Shown here piece by piece: positions 46,602-55,999 of a stretch of DNA of 64,000 bases. The notes beneath the pieces were generated by a model that worked only from the letters and a program-made list of their open reading frames with translations, ran no database searches and was not told the DNA's origin. The stretch's first letter is position 1. The number at the start of each line of letters is the position of its first letter. This DNA comes from Prochlorococcus sp. AG-363-P06. GTDB taxonomy: Bacteria; Cyanobacteriota; Cyanobacteriia; PCC-6307; Cyanobiaceae. A program made the position numbers and the translations under genes. The stretch covers positions 1-64,000 of the forward strand of contig QCGD01000002.1 in NCBI GenBank assembly GCA_003280025.1. The letters run 5' to 3'.

Positions 46602-48062
46602 TTATTTAGCAGAAGCGAAGTCAGGATATGCCTCCATTCCATGCTCTCCTATATCTAGACCTTGAATCTCTTCTTCTTCAGATACACGGATACCACCGAA
46701 TAATCCTCCAATAACAGACCAAGCAATCCAACAAGTAACAAGTGTCCAAATAGCATAAGCCGCTGCACCAAGAGCTTGAACAAATAAAAGGTTTAAACCT
46801 CCACCATTGAACAAACCAAGACCAGCTCCATCACCTTGGACTGCTGTACCCCAAAGTCCGATGACGATAGTACCCCATACACCACAAACTCCGTGAACAG
46901 AGAAAGCACCTACAGGGTCATCGATTTCAGCCGCATCAAGCGCTGAGACAGAAAATACAACAATAATACCTCCTACAAGACCTGCGAACCAGGAACCAGC
47001 AAGAGTCATATCACCACAACCGGCTGTAATACTAACTAAACCAGCAAGAATTCCATTAATTATCATTGTAAGATCTGGTTTTCCCGAAGTTAAAGTAGAA
47101 ACTACAGTTGCTCCTATAGCACCTGCAGCAGCAGCCAAAGTTGTTGTTACAGCTACATATGGAACCCATTGATCCATAGCAAGTTGAGAACCTGGATTAA
47201 ATCCATACCAACCTATCCATAGAACTAAAGCCCCCAAAGTAGCTATAGCCATATTGTGTCCAGGCATAGCCTGAGGTTTTCCATTAGAGAATTTACCAAT
47301 TCTTGGACCTAGCAGCATAGCGCCTACTAGACCAGCCCAAGCTCCAACTGAATGAACAATTGATGAACCGGCAAAGTCAATAAAACCGAGAGAATCAAGC
47401 CAGCCGCCATTCCATTTCCAACTTCCAGCAATTGGGTAAATGAATGCTGTTAATACGATCGCAAAAACAACGAACTCACCAAACTTAACTCTTTCAGCAA
47501 CAAGACCTGAAACGATAGTTGCTGCAGTACCTGCGAATGCAGACTGGAATAAGAAATCAACAGTTGGAACTAATGCAGCATCAGCAACCATATCTGAGGT
47601 AACTGTTGGATCAAAAAATAAGCCTCCAAAATAAAGCCATCCGTCAGCAACACTCCCTCCGTACATTAATGAATAGCCAATAAACCAATAAGAGGTTACA
47701 GCAAGAGCAAATACAAAGAGGTTTTTAGCAAGTATGTTGACTGCGTTCTTAGAACGACACATACCTGCTTCAACCATAGCGAAACCAGCGTTCATAAAGA
47801 TCACTAGAACAGTAGCGATCAAAAGCCATAAATTGTTAGCAAGAAAAGCTGCATTCAACTCAGGTAAATCAGCTGCATGAGCTGATAGATTAAAAATACC
47901 TAAACCAAACAAAGCCAAAGGAACAGTTGCAAGCCACAACATAGAGCGGTTAGAACTAAATCCTCGAATACTCCTCAAAAGGAGCATAGGTCCGTTAACA
48001 AGACTTGCATCTTGAAGTTTGGGCCTAGAGCGCCTTTGAGGCGTTTGCAAAGCAGTGGTCAT
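46602..48062 (-). CDS. amt1: Ammonium transporter
   Basis: A 486-residue Amt/MEP/Rh channel for ammonium uptake. The first 65 residues form a basic leader and a signal peptide ending near LSAHAADLPEL. Eleven membrane helices follow, with family blocks NAGFAMVEAGMCRSKNAVNI, DFAGSSIVHSVGAWAGLVGA, WIGWYGFNPGSQLA and DDPVGAFSVHGVCGVWG; the pore histidines lie in SIVHSVG and FSVHGVCG. A strong terminator ends the gene. An NtcA-type site about 80 bases upstream indicates nitrogen control. Confidence 0.96.
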   Translation of the reverse strand: MTTALQTPQRRSRPKLQDASLVNGPMLLLRSIRGFSSNRSMLWLATVPLALFGLGIFNLSAHAADLPELNAAFLANNLWLLIATVLVIFMNAGFAMVEAGMCRSKNAVNILAKNLFVFALAVTSYWFIGYSLMYGGSVADGWLYFGGLFFDPTVTSDMVADAALVPTVDFLFQSAFAGTAATIVSGLVAERVKFGEFVVFAIVLTAFIYPIAGSWKWNGGWLDSLGFIDFAGSSIVHSVGAWAGLVGAMLLGPRIGKFSNGKPQAMPGHNMAIATLGALVLWIGWYGFNPGSQLAMDQWVPYVAVTTTLAAAAGAIGATVVSTLTSGKPDLTMIINGILAGLVSITAGCGDMTLAGSWFAGLVGGIIVVFSVSALDAAEIDDPVGAFSVHGVCGVWGTIVIGLWGTAVQGDGAGLGLFNGGGLNLLFVQALGAAAYAIWTLVTCWIAWSVIGGLFGGIRVSEEEEIQGLDIGEHGMEAYPDFASAK

Positions 48063-48142
48063 AAAAAAAAATTAGATCTGCAGAAAAACAGTTTTACTGT
48101 TTCCTTTAATATAATTCTGCGCAGAAAACTTAATAGTGTCTA

Positions 48143-48156
48143 GTATTCGTTGATAC
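48143..48156 (-). promoter_or_regulatory. NtcA-type binding site upstream of amt1
   Basis: The 14-base sequence GTATTCGTTGATAC matches GTA-N8-TAC exactly and so reads the same on either strand. It lies 81 bases upstream of the amt1 start. A possible -10 box (TATATT) lies about 29 bases downstream on the minus strand, rather than the 22-23 of a class II NtcA promoter. NtcA control of amt is established in cyanobacteria; the exact promoter geometry here is uncertain. Confidence 0.72.
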
Positions 48157-48224
48157 CTTTTTTACAGTTGCATTCTTAAAGATATTTTTTAATTTTGAAC
48201 ATTGTTTTTAAATATTCCATTTAA

Positions 48225-48971
48225 TTAATCTAATTTCAAAGATTTAATTCCATTCCATGAAACATGGTCTAAATGGAATTCAAAACAACAAGGTATTAAA
48301 ATCATTCCTGCGCTTAAAGATTTTCTAAAAAGCTTTCCATATAAGGGATCTGCTTCATCACCAGGCGCAAAATAATATGCATCTTTTCTAGTCATGCAAG
48401 GGATTAAAACACTTTTACTCTCTGGGATTAATTCTTTCAATTCTACTAAATGTTTTTGGCCTCTTTTCGTTTCTGTATCTGGGAAAAAAGCTACATTTTC
48501 TTTAATCCAAGTAGTATTTTTAACCTCTACATAAATCTTACGATTATCAGGATTTGAAGATTTAGGAGTCAAAAGGAAGTCGATTCTACTTTTTTTATCC
48601 TTACCATAAGGGACCTCAGATTTAATTGTTTCTATATCACCTATCTTTTCTCTCAGCAATTTCTTTTCGATGACATTTTTAATTAGCTTGTTTGCAAATA
48701 AAGTATTTATACCTACCCAAACCTGTTGATTATTTTTATCTATCGCTCTTACTTGCTCCCAAGTATAAGGTAATTTTCTTTTAGGAGAAGAAGACAAACT
48801 TAGTCTTACTTTTGATCCATAGTGTAACAGTCCTTTCATTGGACCTGTATTTGCGCAATGGGCAGTTACTATTTCACCTGTATCTAGTTGGATATCCGCA
48901 AGAAATCTTTTATATCTTTTAATTAAAACCCCTTCAATTAATGGATCAAATTCAATTATCCGATCATTCAT
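48225..48971 (-). CDS. sfsA: SfsA-family protein
   Basis: A 248-residue protein of the SfsA family. Core blocks are [38 protein letters not shown] with [10 protein letters not shown] (a PD-(D/E)XK nuclease-like acidic site) and [16 protein letters not shown]. SfsA was named for sugar fermentation stimulation in E. coli, but its molecular role is unproven; the fold suggests DNA binding or a nuclease. The 162-base gap before amt1 carries the NtcA site. Confidence 0.92.
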   Translation of the reverse strand: MNDRIIEFDPLIEGVLIKRYKRFLADIQLDTGEIVTAHCANTGPMKGLLHYGSKVRLSLSSSPKRKLPYTWEQVRAIDKNNQQVWVGINTLFANKLIKNVIEKKLLREKIGDIETIKSEVPYGKDKKSRIDFLLTPKSSNPDNRKIYVEVKNTTWIKENVAFFPDTETKRGQKHLVELKELIPESKSVLIPCMTRKDAYYFAPGDEADPLYGKLFRKSLSAGMILIPCCFEFHLDHVSWNGIKSLKLD

Positions 48972-49043
48972 AAATATGTTGTTAATTAAAAATCAAATAT
49001 AATTGAAACTTAATCCTCTTGAAAAATTTTTAGATAAAACCAA

Positions 49044-50645
49044 ATGAAATCGTATTTTAAAAACAATATTGTTTCAATTTCATTTGGTACCACTATTAGC
49101 AAATTAGCAGGATGTATTAGACAAGTTACAATAGCTGCCGCTTTTGGTATTGGAATAACATACGATGCATTTAATTATGCATATATAATTCCAAGTTTTT
49201 TACTAATAATAATTGGTGGGATTAATGGTCCATTACATAATGCAATTGTTGCAGTAATTACTCCTCTTAAACAAAAAGATGGGGGAATTGTTCTAACTCA
49301 AATAAGTATAAAAGTAACTTTATTATTATTTGTTTTAGGTCTATTAATTTATTTTAATGCAGGGTTTTTTATTAATTTAATAGCTCCTAATTTAAGTAAT
49401 GAAGGACAATCTATTGCAACTTATCAATTAAAAGTACTTACTCCTTGCATCCCTTTATCTGGTTTCATAGGTTTAAGTTTTGGAGCCCTTAATTCTAGAA
49501 ATAAATTCTTCGTATCCAGTATAAGCCCAGCCATAACAAGCCTAACTACTATTATTTTTATTTTCATTAGCTGGTTTTTAAATTATCAAGATAAAAGTTC
49601 AAATTTACTTACTGATAAAGGATTACTAGCTTTTGCAACATTAACAGGGGTCTTTATACAATTCTCTATTCAAATATGGGAAATATATAAGATTGGTTTA
49701 TTGCGCTTAAAGTCGACTTGGTGTTCATTAAGAAATGAAGAAAAGAGAATTTTTAATCTAATTTTTCCTGCATCTATTTCGTCTGGGCTTGGTCAAATTA
49801 ATGTATTTATTGATATGTTTTTTGCTTCCAGCTTTCCAGGAGCAGCATCAGGATTAGCTTATGGAAACTTTCTTATACAAGCTCCGGTTGGCATCTTATC
49901 AAACTCTTTAATTTTACCAATACTTCCAACATTTTCTAAATTAAGGAATAATCAAGAGAATAGGGAGTTAGAAAAAAAATTAATATCAACAATAGAATAT
50001 TGTTTCTTAATAACTATATGTTTAACTGGTTTTTTTATTACATATAATAATCAAATTGTAGAATTAGTTTTTCAAAGAGGTGCTTTTGATTACGAAGCAG
50101 TTTTGAAAGTCAGGAATATTTTAATTGCATATGCAGTTGGAATTCCATTTTATCTTTATAGGGATTTATTAGTAAGGACCTACTACTCACTAGAAAAGAC
50201 AAGATTACCTTTTCAATTGTCATTGGGGGGAATAATACTTAATATGCTTTTTGATTGGTTTTTAATAGGGGCGCCAACTGTAAACTTTGGAAATATTTCA
50301 CCGTTTAATTTCGGTATTGTAGGAATAATTTTGTCTTCAGCAATAGTTAACTTTATTATTTGTATTTTTCTTTCCATAAATTTGCAAAATCACAATATCC
50401 ATTTACCTAAATTGAATTTATTAAAGAAAATTCTCTTAATTTATTTATCATCTGCTGCAACTGGCTCAATTTGTTTTTCGATTTCCAACAACATAAATAA
50501 ATCGAATAATAATATTTTTGATTTATCTATGCTGATTGTTTTAAGTTTAGCTTTTTTTATAATTTATTTTTTACTCACAAAACTTTTAAAAATAAATAAT
50601 TTTAAGTTATTTGACAAGAAAAATTATTTATCTAATAAATTCTGA
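49044..50645 (+). CDS. murJ: Lipid II flippase MurJ
   Basis: A 533-residue inner-membrane protein with about 14 hydrophobic helices. The N-terminal VSISFGTTISKLAGCIRQV, FNYAYIIPSFLLIIIG and GALNSRNKFFVSSISPAI segments are typical of MurJ/MviN, as is LVFQRGAFDYEAV. MurJ moves lipid II across the membrane for peptidoglycan synthesis. The end is asparagine- and lysine-rich and overlaps the convergent small gene by 22 bases. Confidence 0.92.
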   Translation: MKSYFKNNIVSISFGTTISKLAGCIRQVTIAAAFGIGITYDAFNYAYIIPSFLLIIIGGINGPLHNAIVAVITPLKQKDGGIVLTQISIKVTLLLFVLGLLIYFNAGFFINLIAPNLSNEGQSIATYQLKVLTPCIPLSGFIGLSFGALNSRNKFFVSSISPAITSLTTIIFIFISWFLNYQDKSSNLLTDKGLLAFATLTGVFIQFSIQIWEIYKIGLLRLKSTWCSLRNEEKRIFNLIFPASISSGLGQINVFIDMFFASSFPGAASGLAYGNFLIQAPVGILSNSLILPILPTFSKLRNNQENRELEKKLISTIEYCFLITICLTGFFITYNNQIVELVFQRGAFDYEAVLKVRNILIAYAVGIPFYLYRDLLVRTYYSLEKTRLPFQLSLGGIILNMLFDWFLIGAPTVNFGNISPFNFGIVGIILSSAIVNFIICIFLSINLQNHNIHLPKLNLLKKILLIYLSSAATGSICFSISNNINKSNNNIFDLSMLIVLSLAFFIIYFLLTKLLKINNFKLFDKKNYLSNKF

Positions 50646-50914
50646 AGAATTTCTTCTAATTCATTAATTTGTGAATGAGTAACAAGGGAGAATAAAGGAA
50701 TACTTTCATCACCATCGCCAACCTTAACATTTATGGCATTTAAGCTAATTTTTGCAGCTTCTAGGGGGCCTTTATTTATATTGCTTATACATTCAATCGC
50801 TAGATTCCTTGCTAAACCAGCATCTCCAAGATATAGATTCCAATTTTCTATTTTTATAAAAATCTGTTCTGAAATAATATTTTCTAAATCACTTATTAGT
50901 ATCTGATGATCCAT
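50624..50914 (-). CDS. Small cyanobacterial protein, probably DUF3181
   Basis: A 96-residue soluble protein starting MDHQILISDLENIISEQIFI with KIENWNLYLGDAGLARNLA. The W-x-L-Y-L-x-D-A segment resembles the cyanobacterial DUF3181 family; function unknown. It ends inside the 3' end of murJ on the other strand and starts seven bases after the next minus-strand gene, so the two small genes are likely co-transcribed. Confidence 0.7.
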   Translation of the reverse strand: MDHQILISDLENIISEQIFIKIENWNLYLGDAGLARNLAIECISNINKGPLEAAKISLNAINVKVGDGDESIPLFSLVTHSQINELEEILQNLLDK

Positions 50915-50921
50915 AATAAAT

Positions 50922-51173
50922 TCAGCTTGATTGTTTTTCCAGATCCTTAGGTTTTTTTATAAATACGAAAATTAGATGGGTTCCGAGGCCAACTGACCAG
51001 AGAATTGCAAAGTTGTTAAAAAAAGCTAATTCATACTTAATTTCTTTGAAAAGCCAAGTCCCACTAATTACAGCAGTAAATATCATGCAATGAATGACAA
51101 AATTTACTATTCGAGAGAAATGCTTGTAAGTAGGATCTTCTTTATCACCATTTCCGTACCATTTAATAGGCAT
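50922..51173 (-). CDS. Small 2TM-domain membrane protein
   Basis: An 83-residue protein with a charged start (KWYGNGDKEDPTYKHFSRI), two hydrophobic helices (VNFVIHCMIFTAVISGTWLF and NFAILWSVGLGTHLIFVFI) and a basic tail. The layout matches bacterial 2TM-domain proteins of unknown role. It precedes the DUF3181-like gene by seven bases. Confidence 0.72.
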   Translation of the reverse strand: MPIKWYGNGDKEDPTYKHFSRIVNFVIHCMIFTAVISGTWLFKEIKYELAFFNNFAILWSVGLGTHLIFVFIKKPKDLEKQSS

Positions 51174-51262
51174 AATTAGAAAATTGAGATTGTTAATAAT
51201 AGATATTTTACCTGAATTCTAGTTGACTAAAAGACCCAAAAACAGAGATATTACATAAATAT

Positions 51263-51336
51263 GCGCCTGTAGCTCAGTGGATTAGAGCACCTGACTACGG
51301 ATCAGGGTGTCGGGAGTTCGAATCTCTCCAGGCGCG
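51263..51336 (+). tRNA. tRNA-Arg (anticodon ACG)
   Basis: A 74-base cloverleaf. The acceptor GCGCCTG pairs with CAGGCGC at 51329-51335, the D arm has AGCTCAGTGGATTAGAGC, the anticodon stem CCTGA/TCAGG encloses CTACGGA with anticodon ACG, and the T arm has GTTCGAATC. Discriminator G. A34 is expected to be deaminated to inosine to read CGN codons. Confidence 0.97.
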
Positions 51337-51414
51337 TTTAAAATTATGAAACATTTTTTTTATATTTTTCTAAAAAATATCGTTTATATTTAATCTAAAA
51401 CTTATCTAAATCTA

Positions 51415-52686
51415 ATGAATATCCTTCAAGATCTTTTAGAAAGCGATCCAATAATATCTAACCTAATTAATTCTGAAAAAAACAGACAAGAAACTCACCT
51501 AGAACTAATAGCTAGCGAAAATTTTGCATCAATGGCAGTCATGCAAGCACAAGGTTCAGTATTAACTAATAAATATGCTGAGGGACTTCCGCAAAAAAGA
51601 TATTACGGAGGTTGTGAATTTGTTGATGAGATAGAAGAATTAGCTATTGATAGAGCCAAACAACTATTTAATGCAGACTGGGCTAATGTTCAACCTCATA
51701 GTGGTGCACAAGCAAATGCAGCTGTTTTTTTAAGTTTACTTAATCCTGGCGAGACTATTTTGGGGATGGATTTATCTCATGGTGGACATTTAACTCATGG
51801 CTCACCAGTAAATATGAGCGGAAAGTGGTTTAATGCCGTTCACTATGGAGTTGATGAAAACACACAAAAATTAAATTTTAATAAAATTAGGGAGATTGCA
51901 TTAGCGACAAAACCCAAGTTAATTATCTGTGGATATTCTGCTTATCCAAGAACTATTGACTTTGAATCATTCAGAAAAATTGCTGATGAAGTTGGAGCTT
52001 ACCTAATGGCTGACATTGCTCACATAGCTGGACTTGTAGCAAGTAAACTTCACCCTAATCCAATTCCTCACTGTGATGTAGTTACCACAACAACTCATAA
52101 AACTTTAAGAGGACCAAGAGGAGGGCTCATTTTATGTAAAGATAAAGAGTTTGGAAAGAAATTGGATAAATCTGTTTTCCCAGGAACTCAGGGTGGTCCT
52201 TTAGAACATATTATTGCTGCCAAAGCTGTTGCATTTGGAGAAGCTTTACATCCAAATTTCGTTAATTATTCAAAACAAGTTATAAAAAATGCGAAAGTTC
52301 TAGCTTTGACTTTACTCAATAGAGGTATTGATATTGTAAGTGGAGGGACAGATAACCATATTGTTTTACTTGATCTGAGAAGCATAAATATGACAGGGAA
52401 AGTCGCTGACTTACTTGTAAGTGAAGTCAATATCACAGCGAATAAAAATACTGTACCCTTTGATCCAGAATCTCCCTTCGTAACAAGTGGTTTAAGATTA
52501 GGAACTGCAGCATTAACTACCAGAGGATTTAGTGAAGATGCCTTTAATGAAGTTGGGGAAATTATTGCAGATAGATTACTAAATCCCGATAATTTATCAA
52601 TCGAAAAGAAATGCAAAGAAAGAGTTTTAGCTTTGTGTAATCGTTTCCCTCTTTATGAAGGCAAGCTTGAATCATCCATCAAATAA
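51415..52686 (+). CDS. glyA: Serine hydroxymethyltransferase
   Basis: A 423-residue PLP enzyme that interconverts serine and glycine with folate as one-carbon carrier. The PLP lysine is Lys229 in [14 protein letters not shown]; other blocks are [41 protein letters not shown] and [18 protein letters not shown]. Length and motif spacing match E. coli GlyA. Its end overlaps the cinA start by 32 bases. Confidence 0.97.
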   Translation: MNILQDLLESDPIISNLINSEKNRQETHLELIASENFASMAVMQAQGSVLTNKYAEGLPQKRYYGGCEFVDEIEELAIDRAKQLFNADWANVQPHSGAQANAAVFLSLLNPGETILGMDLSHGGHLTHGSPVNMSGKWFNAVHYGVDENTQKLNFNKIREIALATKPKLIICGYSAYPRTIDFESFRKIADEVGAYLMADIAHIAGLVASKLHPNPIPHCDVVTTTTHKTLRGPRGGLILCKDKEFGKKLDKSVFPGTQGGPLEHIIAAKAVAFGEALHPNFVNYSKQVIKNAKVLALTLLNRGIDIVSGGTDNHIVLLDLRSINMTGKVADLLVSEVNITANKNTVPFDPESPFVTSGLRLGTAALTTRGFSEDAFNEVGEIIADRLLNPDNLSIEKKCKERVLALCNRFPLYEGKLESSIK

Positions 52687-53956
52687 TTCCTATAGAAATG
52701 GAGTTGAAATTCTTTCTATTGGAACTGAATTACTATTAGGAAATATTGTAAATACTAATGCGCAGTGGGTTTCTGAGCAGTTATCTTCATTGGGACTGAA
52801 CCATTTCCGACAATCAACTGTCGGTGATAATTCCGAAAGGATAGGCAGCTTAGTTCAGGAAATCTCTTCAAGGAGTAACCTTCTCATTACAACAGGTGGC
52901 TTAGGACCTACTCCAGACGACTTAACTACTGAAGCAATAGCTAAATCTTTTAATGTTTCTCTTTTTGAAAGGGAATATTTGTGGGAGCAAATGAAACAAA
53001 AACTTTCAAATTCAAAATTAAAGGATGATTCTTCTAGCTTAAGAAAACAATGTTTTTTCCCTCAAGATGCTCAAATCATTAATAATCCTCGAGGTACTGC
53101 TCCTGGAATGATTTGGGAACCAATAAAAGGATTTACTATTCTTACTTTCCCTGGAGTACCAAGTGAATTAAAAGCTATGTGGAAAGAAAGTGCCTTTGAA
53201 TTTATTCAAAACAAATTTTCCGATGGTTTTGTCTTCTTCTCAAATACTCTTAAATTTTCAGGTATCGGGGAATCCACTCTTTCAGAAAAAATTGATAATT
53301 TGTTAAAACTTAAAAATCCCACTGTTGCTCCATATGCAAACTTAGGAGAAGTGAAACTTAGAATAACCGCTAAAGCTAAAAACTTATCGGAAGCAAAAGA
53401 AATAATTGAACCTGTAAAAGCAAAATTAAAAGAAGAGTTTTCAAAATTTATTTTTGGAGAAAATGAGGATAATTTAGCGAGTGTTTTAATAAAGGAATTA
53501 AAAAAGAGAAAAGAAACTCTTGTTTTTGCAGAATCTTGTACAGGAGGCCTACTATCTTCATCAATGACTTCTATATCAGGATCATCTGAAGTATTTAAGG
53601 GTAGTATTATTTCCTATAGTAATGAACTCAAAAAGTCATTATTAAATATTTCCGAAGATCAACTTAAAAGGTATGGAGCTGTCTCTAAAGAGGTTGCTGA
53701 AGCTATGTCAATTAATGTAAAAGAAAAACTGTCTGCTGATTGGGCAATCTCAATAAGTGGTATTGCTGGTCCTAATGGAGGTAGTAAAGAAAAACCTGTA
53801 GGGTTAGTATATATCTCCATTGCAGGACCAAAAAATCAAATTACCAATATCAAGAAAATATTTAACTCAACCAGAAACAGAGTAGAGATTCAAACACTAA
53901 GTGTAAATGTGTCTTTGAACAGTCTCAGATTAATCTTATTATCTAATAGTAAGTAA
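52655..53956 (+). CDS. cinA: CinA-like protein (MoCF + nicotinamide amidase domains)
   Basis: A 433-residue two-domain protein. The N-terminal COG1058/MoCF domain has [39 protein letters not shown] and [12 protein letters not shown]. The C-terminal CinA/PncC domain has [34 protein letters not shown] and [18 protein letters not shown]. Such proteins recycle pyridine nucleotides (ADP-ribose pyrophosphatase or NMN amidase). The start ATG 52655 lies inside glyA, suggesting coupled translation. Confidence 0.9.
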   Translation: MKASLNHPSNNSYRNGVEILSIGTELLLGNIVNTNAQWVSEQLSSLGLNHFRQSTVGDNSERIGSLVQEISSRSNLLITTGGLGPTPDDLTTEAIAKSFNVSLFEREYLWEQMKQKLSNSKLKDDSSSLRKQCFFPQDAQIINNPRGTAPGMIWEPIKGFTILTFPGVPSELKAMWKESAFEFIQNKFSDGFVFFSNTLKFSGIGESTLSEKIDNLLKLKNPTVAPYANLGEVKLRITAKAKNLSEAKEIIEPVKAKLKEEFSKFIFGENEDNLASVLIKELKKRKETLVFAESCTGGLLSSSMTSISGSSEVFKGSIISYSNELKKSLLNISEDQLKRYGAVSKEVAEAMSINVKEKLSADWAISISGIAGPNGGSKEKPVGLVYISIAGPKNQITNIKKIFNSTRNRVEIQTLSVNVSLNSLRLILLSNSK

Positions 53957-53969
53957 CCTGTTTTTGCAA

Positions 53970-55379
53970 GTGAGTCAGAATACCTTATTTGATAAAGTTT
54001 GGGATTTACACAAAGTTTCCAGTCTTCCTGGAGGCTCTGATCAACTTTTTATTGGTCTTCACCTCATCCATGAAGTTACCAGTCCACAAGCATTCGGTGC
54101 ATTAAAAGACAAAAATTTAAAAGTAAAATTTCCCAATAGAACCGTTGCCACTGTAGATCATATTGTACCTACAGATAATCAAAGCAGGCCTTTTAAAGAT
54201 AATCTTGCAGAACAAATGATTGAAACACTTGAAAGGAATTGTATAGAGCAAAAAATAAAATTTTTTAATATTGGTAGTGGAAATCAAGGAATAGTTCATG
54301 TCGTTGCTCCGGAATTAGGCCTAACCCAACCAGGTATGACAATCGCTTGTGGAGATTCACATACATCAACACATGGAGCCTTTGGCGCAATTGCTTTTGG
54401 AATCGGGACAAGTCAAGTAAGAGATGTCCTTGCAAGTCAAACAATAGCCATGAATAAACTTAAAGTAAGGCAGATTTGGTGCGAAGAAAAACTATCAAAT
54501 GGGGTTTATGCTAAGGATTTAGTACTTCATATAATTAATCGACTTGGAGTAAAGGCTGGAGTAGGTTTTGCTTATGAATTCGCCGGGCCCGCAATAAGTG
54601 CATTATCAATGGAAGAAAGAATGACAATATGCAATATGTCTATTGAAGGAGGCGCTAGATGCGGTTACGTAAATCCTGATGAAACAACCTTCCGGTATAT
54701 AAAAGAAAGATTATGTGCGCCTAAAAATAAAAATTGGGACAAAGCGGTTAAATGGTGGCAATCATTAAAAAGCGATGAAAATTCTATTTATGATGATGTA
54801 ATTAAATTAGATGCTTCAAAAGTAGAACCTACTGTAACCTGGGGAATTACTCCGGGTCAGAGTATAGGCATAAATCAACAAATACCTCATTTGGAGGATT
54901 TACCCCTAAATGACCAATTTATTGCTGAGGAGGCTTATGAATATATGGGTTTCAAGCCAGGGCAATCAATAAAAGATACTCCTATAGATGTTTGTTTCAT
55001 AGGTAGTTGCACAAATGGCAGAATGAGTGACTTAAGAGTTGCAGCTAATGTATTGCGACATCAAAAAGTATCTAAAAAAGTAAAAGCTTTTGTAGTACCT
55101 GGTTCAGAGAAGGTGGCCAATGAAGCAAAACAAGAAGGTATTGATAAAATATTTAAGGATGCTGGATTTCAATGGAGAGAGCCAGGCTGTTCAATGTGTT
55201 TGGCAATGAATTCAGACAAACTAATAGGTAATCAAGTTAGTGCTAGTTCTAGTAATAGAAATTTCAAAGGGAGGCAAGGATCTCCCAAAGGTAGGACTCT
55301 TCTCATGAGCCCAGCGATGGTTGCTGCTGCTGCAATTAATGGGAAAGTAAGTGACGTGAGGGAATTTATAAACAAATGA
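53970..55379 (+). CDS. leuC: 3-isopropylmalate dehydratase large subunit
   Basis: A 469-residue aconitase-family enzyme that isomerises isopropylmalate in leucine synthesis. It starts like the family ([15 protein letters not shown]) at GTG 53970; TTG 53964 is an alternative two codons earlier. The [4Fe-4S] ligands lie in [14 protein letters not shown] and [40 protein letters not shown] and [14 protein letters not shown] are further active-site blocks. It overlaps leuD by four bases (ATGA). Confidence 0.96.
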   Translation: MSQNTLFDKVWDLHKVSSLPGGSDQLFIGLHLIHEVTSPQAFGALKDKNLKVKFPNRTVATVDHIVPTDNQSRPFKDNLAEQMIETLERNCIEQKIKFFNIGSGNQGIVHVVAPELGLTQPGMTIACGDSHTSTHGAFGAIAFGIGTSQVRDVLASQTIAMNKLKVRQIWCEEKLSNGVYAKDLVLHIINRLGVKAGVGFAYEFAGPAISALSMEERMTICNMSIEGGARCGYVNPDETTFRYIKERLCAPKNKNWDKAVKWWQSLKSDENSIYDDVIKLDASKVEPTVTWGITPGQSIGINQQIPHLEDLPLNDQFIAEEAYEYMGFKPGQSIKDTPIDVCFIGSCTNGRMSDLRVAANVLRHQKVSKKVKAFVVPGSEKVANEAKQEGIDKIFKDAGFQWREPGCSMCLAMNSDKLIGNQVSASSSNRNFKGRQGSPKGRTLLMSPAMVAAAAINGKVSDVREFINK

Positions 55380-55999
55380 ACCAAGAATTCAAACCGCCAA
55401 GAGGAAAAATTTCCCAAATAAAAGGGAAATGCATCTCATTAATTGGTAATGACATTGATACAGATCGAATCATTCCTGCTCGTTTCTTAAAGTGTATTAA
55501 TTTTGATTCATTGGGCGAATCAGTTTTTGAAGATGATAGAGAACTTTTAAGAGGGAAGCATCCCTTCGATAAAGAGGAAAGCAAAGATGCCTCAATACTA
55601 ATTGTCAATAGCAATTTTGGATGTGGATCAAGCAGGGAACATGCTCCACAGGCACTGATGAGATGGGGTATAAAAGCAATAATTGGAGAAAGTTTTGCTG
55701 AAATTTTTTATAGTAATTGTATAGCAATTGGAATTCCATGTTTTACTCTACCTAAAAATTCAATAAAAGATATTCAAAAATATAACGATAACAAAAATCT
55801 ATTCTTAGAAATTGACATTGAAAATTCCTTCGCAAAATCAAAAGATTTAAATTTTAAACTTGAGATTAAAGAGAGCTCAAGAAAAATGTTTTTATCAGGA
55901 GAATGGGATGCAACTTCAACTCTACTTGAGAATGAGAAGCTAATTGAAAATAAATTTAATGATTTACCCTATTTGAAGTTTAATTCTAATTACTTATAA
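55376..55999 (+). CDS. leuD: 3-isopropylmalate dehydratase small subunit
   Basis: A 207-residue swivelling-domain partner of LeuC. The [18 protein letters not shown] and [19 protein letters not shown] motifs are diagnostic, the latter holding substrate-binding residues. The start ATG overlaps the leuC stop, so the two subunits are made together. It ends directly before the convergent OstA-like gene. Confidence 0.96.
   Translation: MNQEFKPPRGKISQIKGKCISLIGNDIDTDRIIPARFLKCINFDSLGESVFEDDRELLRGKHPFDKEESKDASILIVNSNFGCGSSREHAPQALMRWGIKAIIGESFAEIFYSNCIAIGIPCFTLPKNSIKDIQKYNDNKNLFLEIDIENSFAKSKDLNFKLEIKESSRKMFLSGEWDATSTLLENEKLIENKFNDLPYLKFNSNYL

Noticed and set aside
52266-52616. A 116-residue minus-strand ORF within glyA.
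   Set aside because: It is antisense to a well-conserved gene, and its composition mirrors glyA codons. No family match seen.
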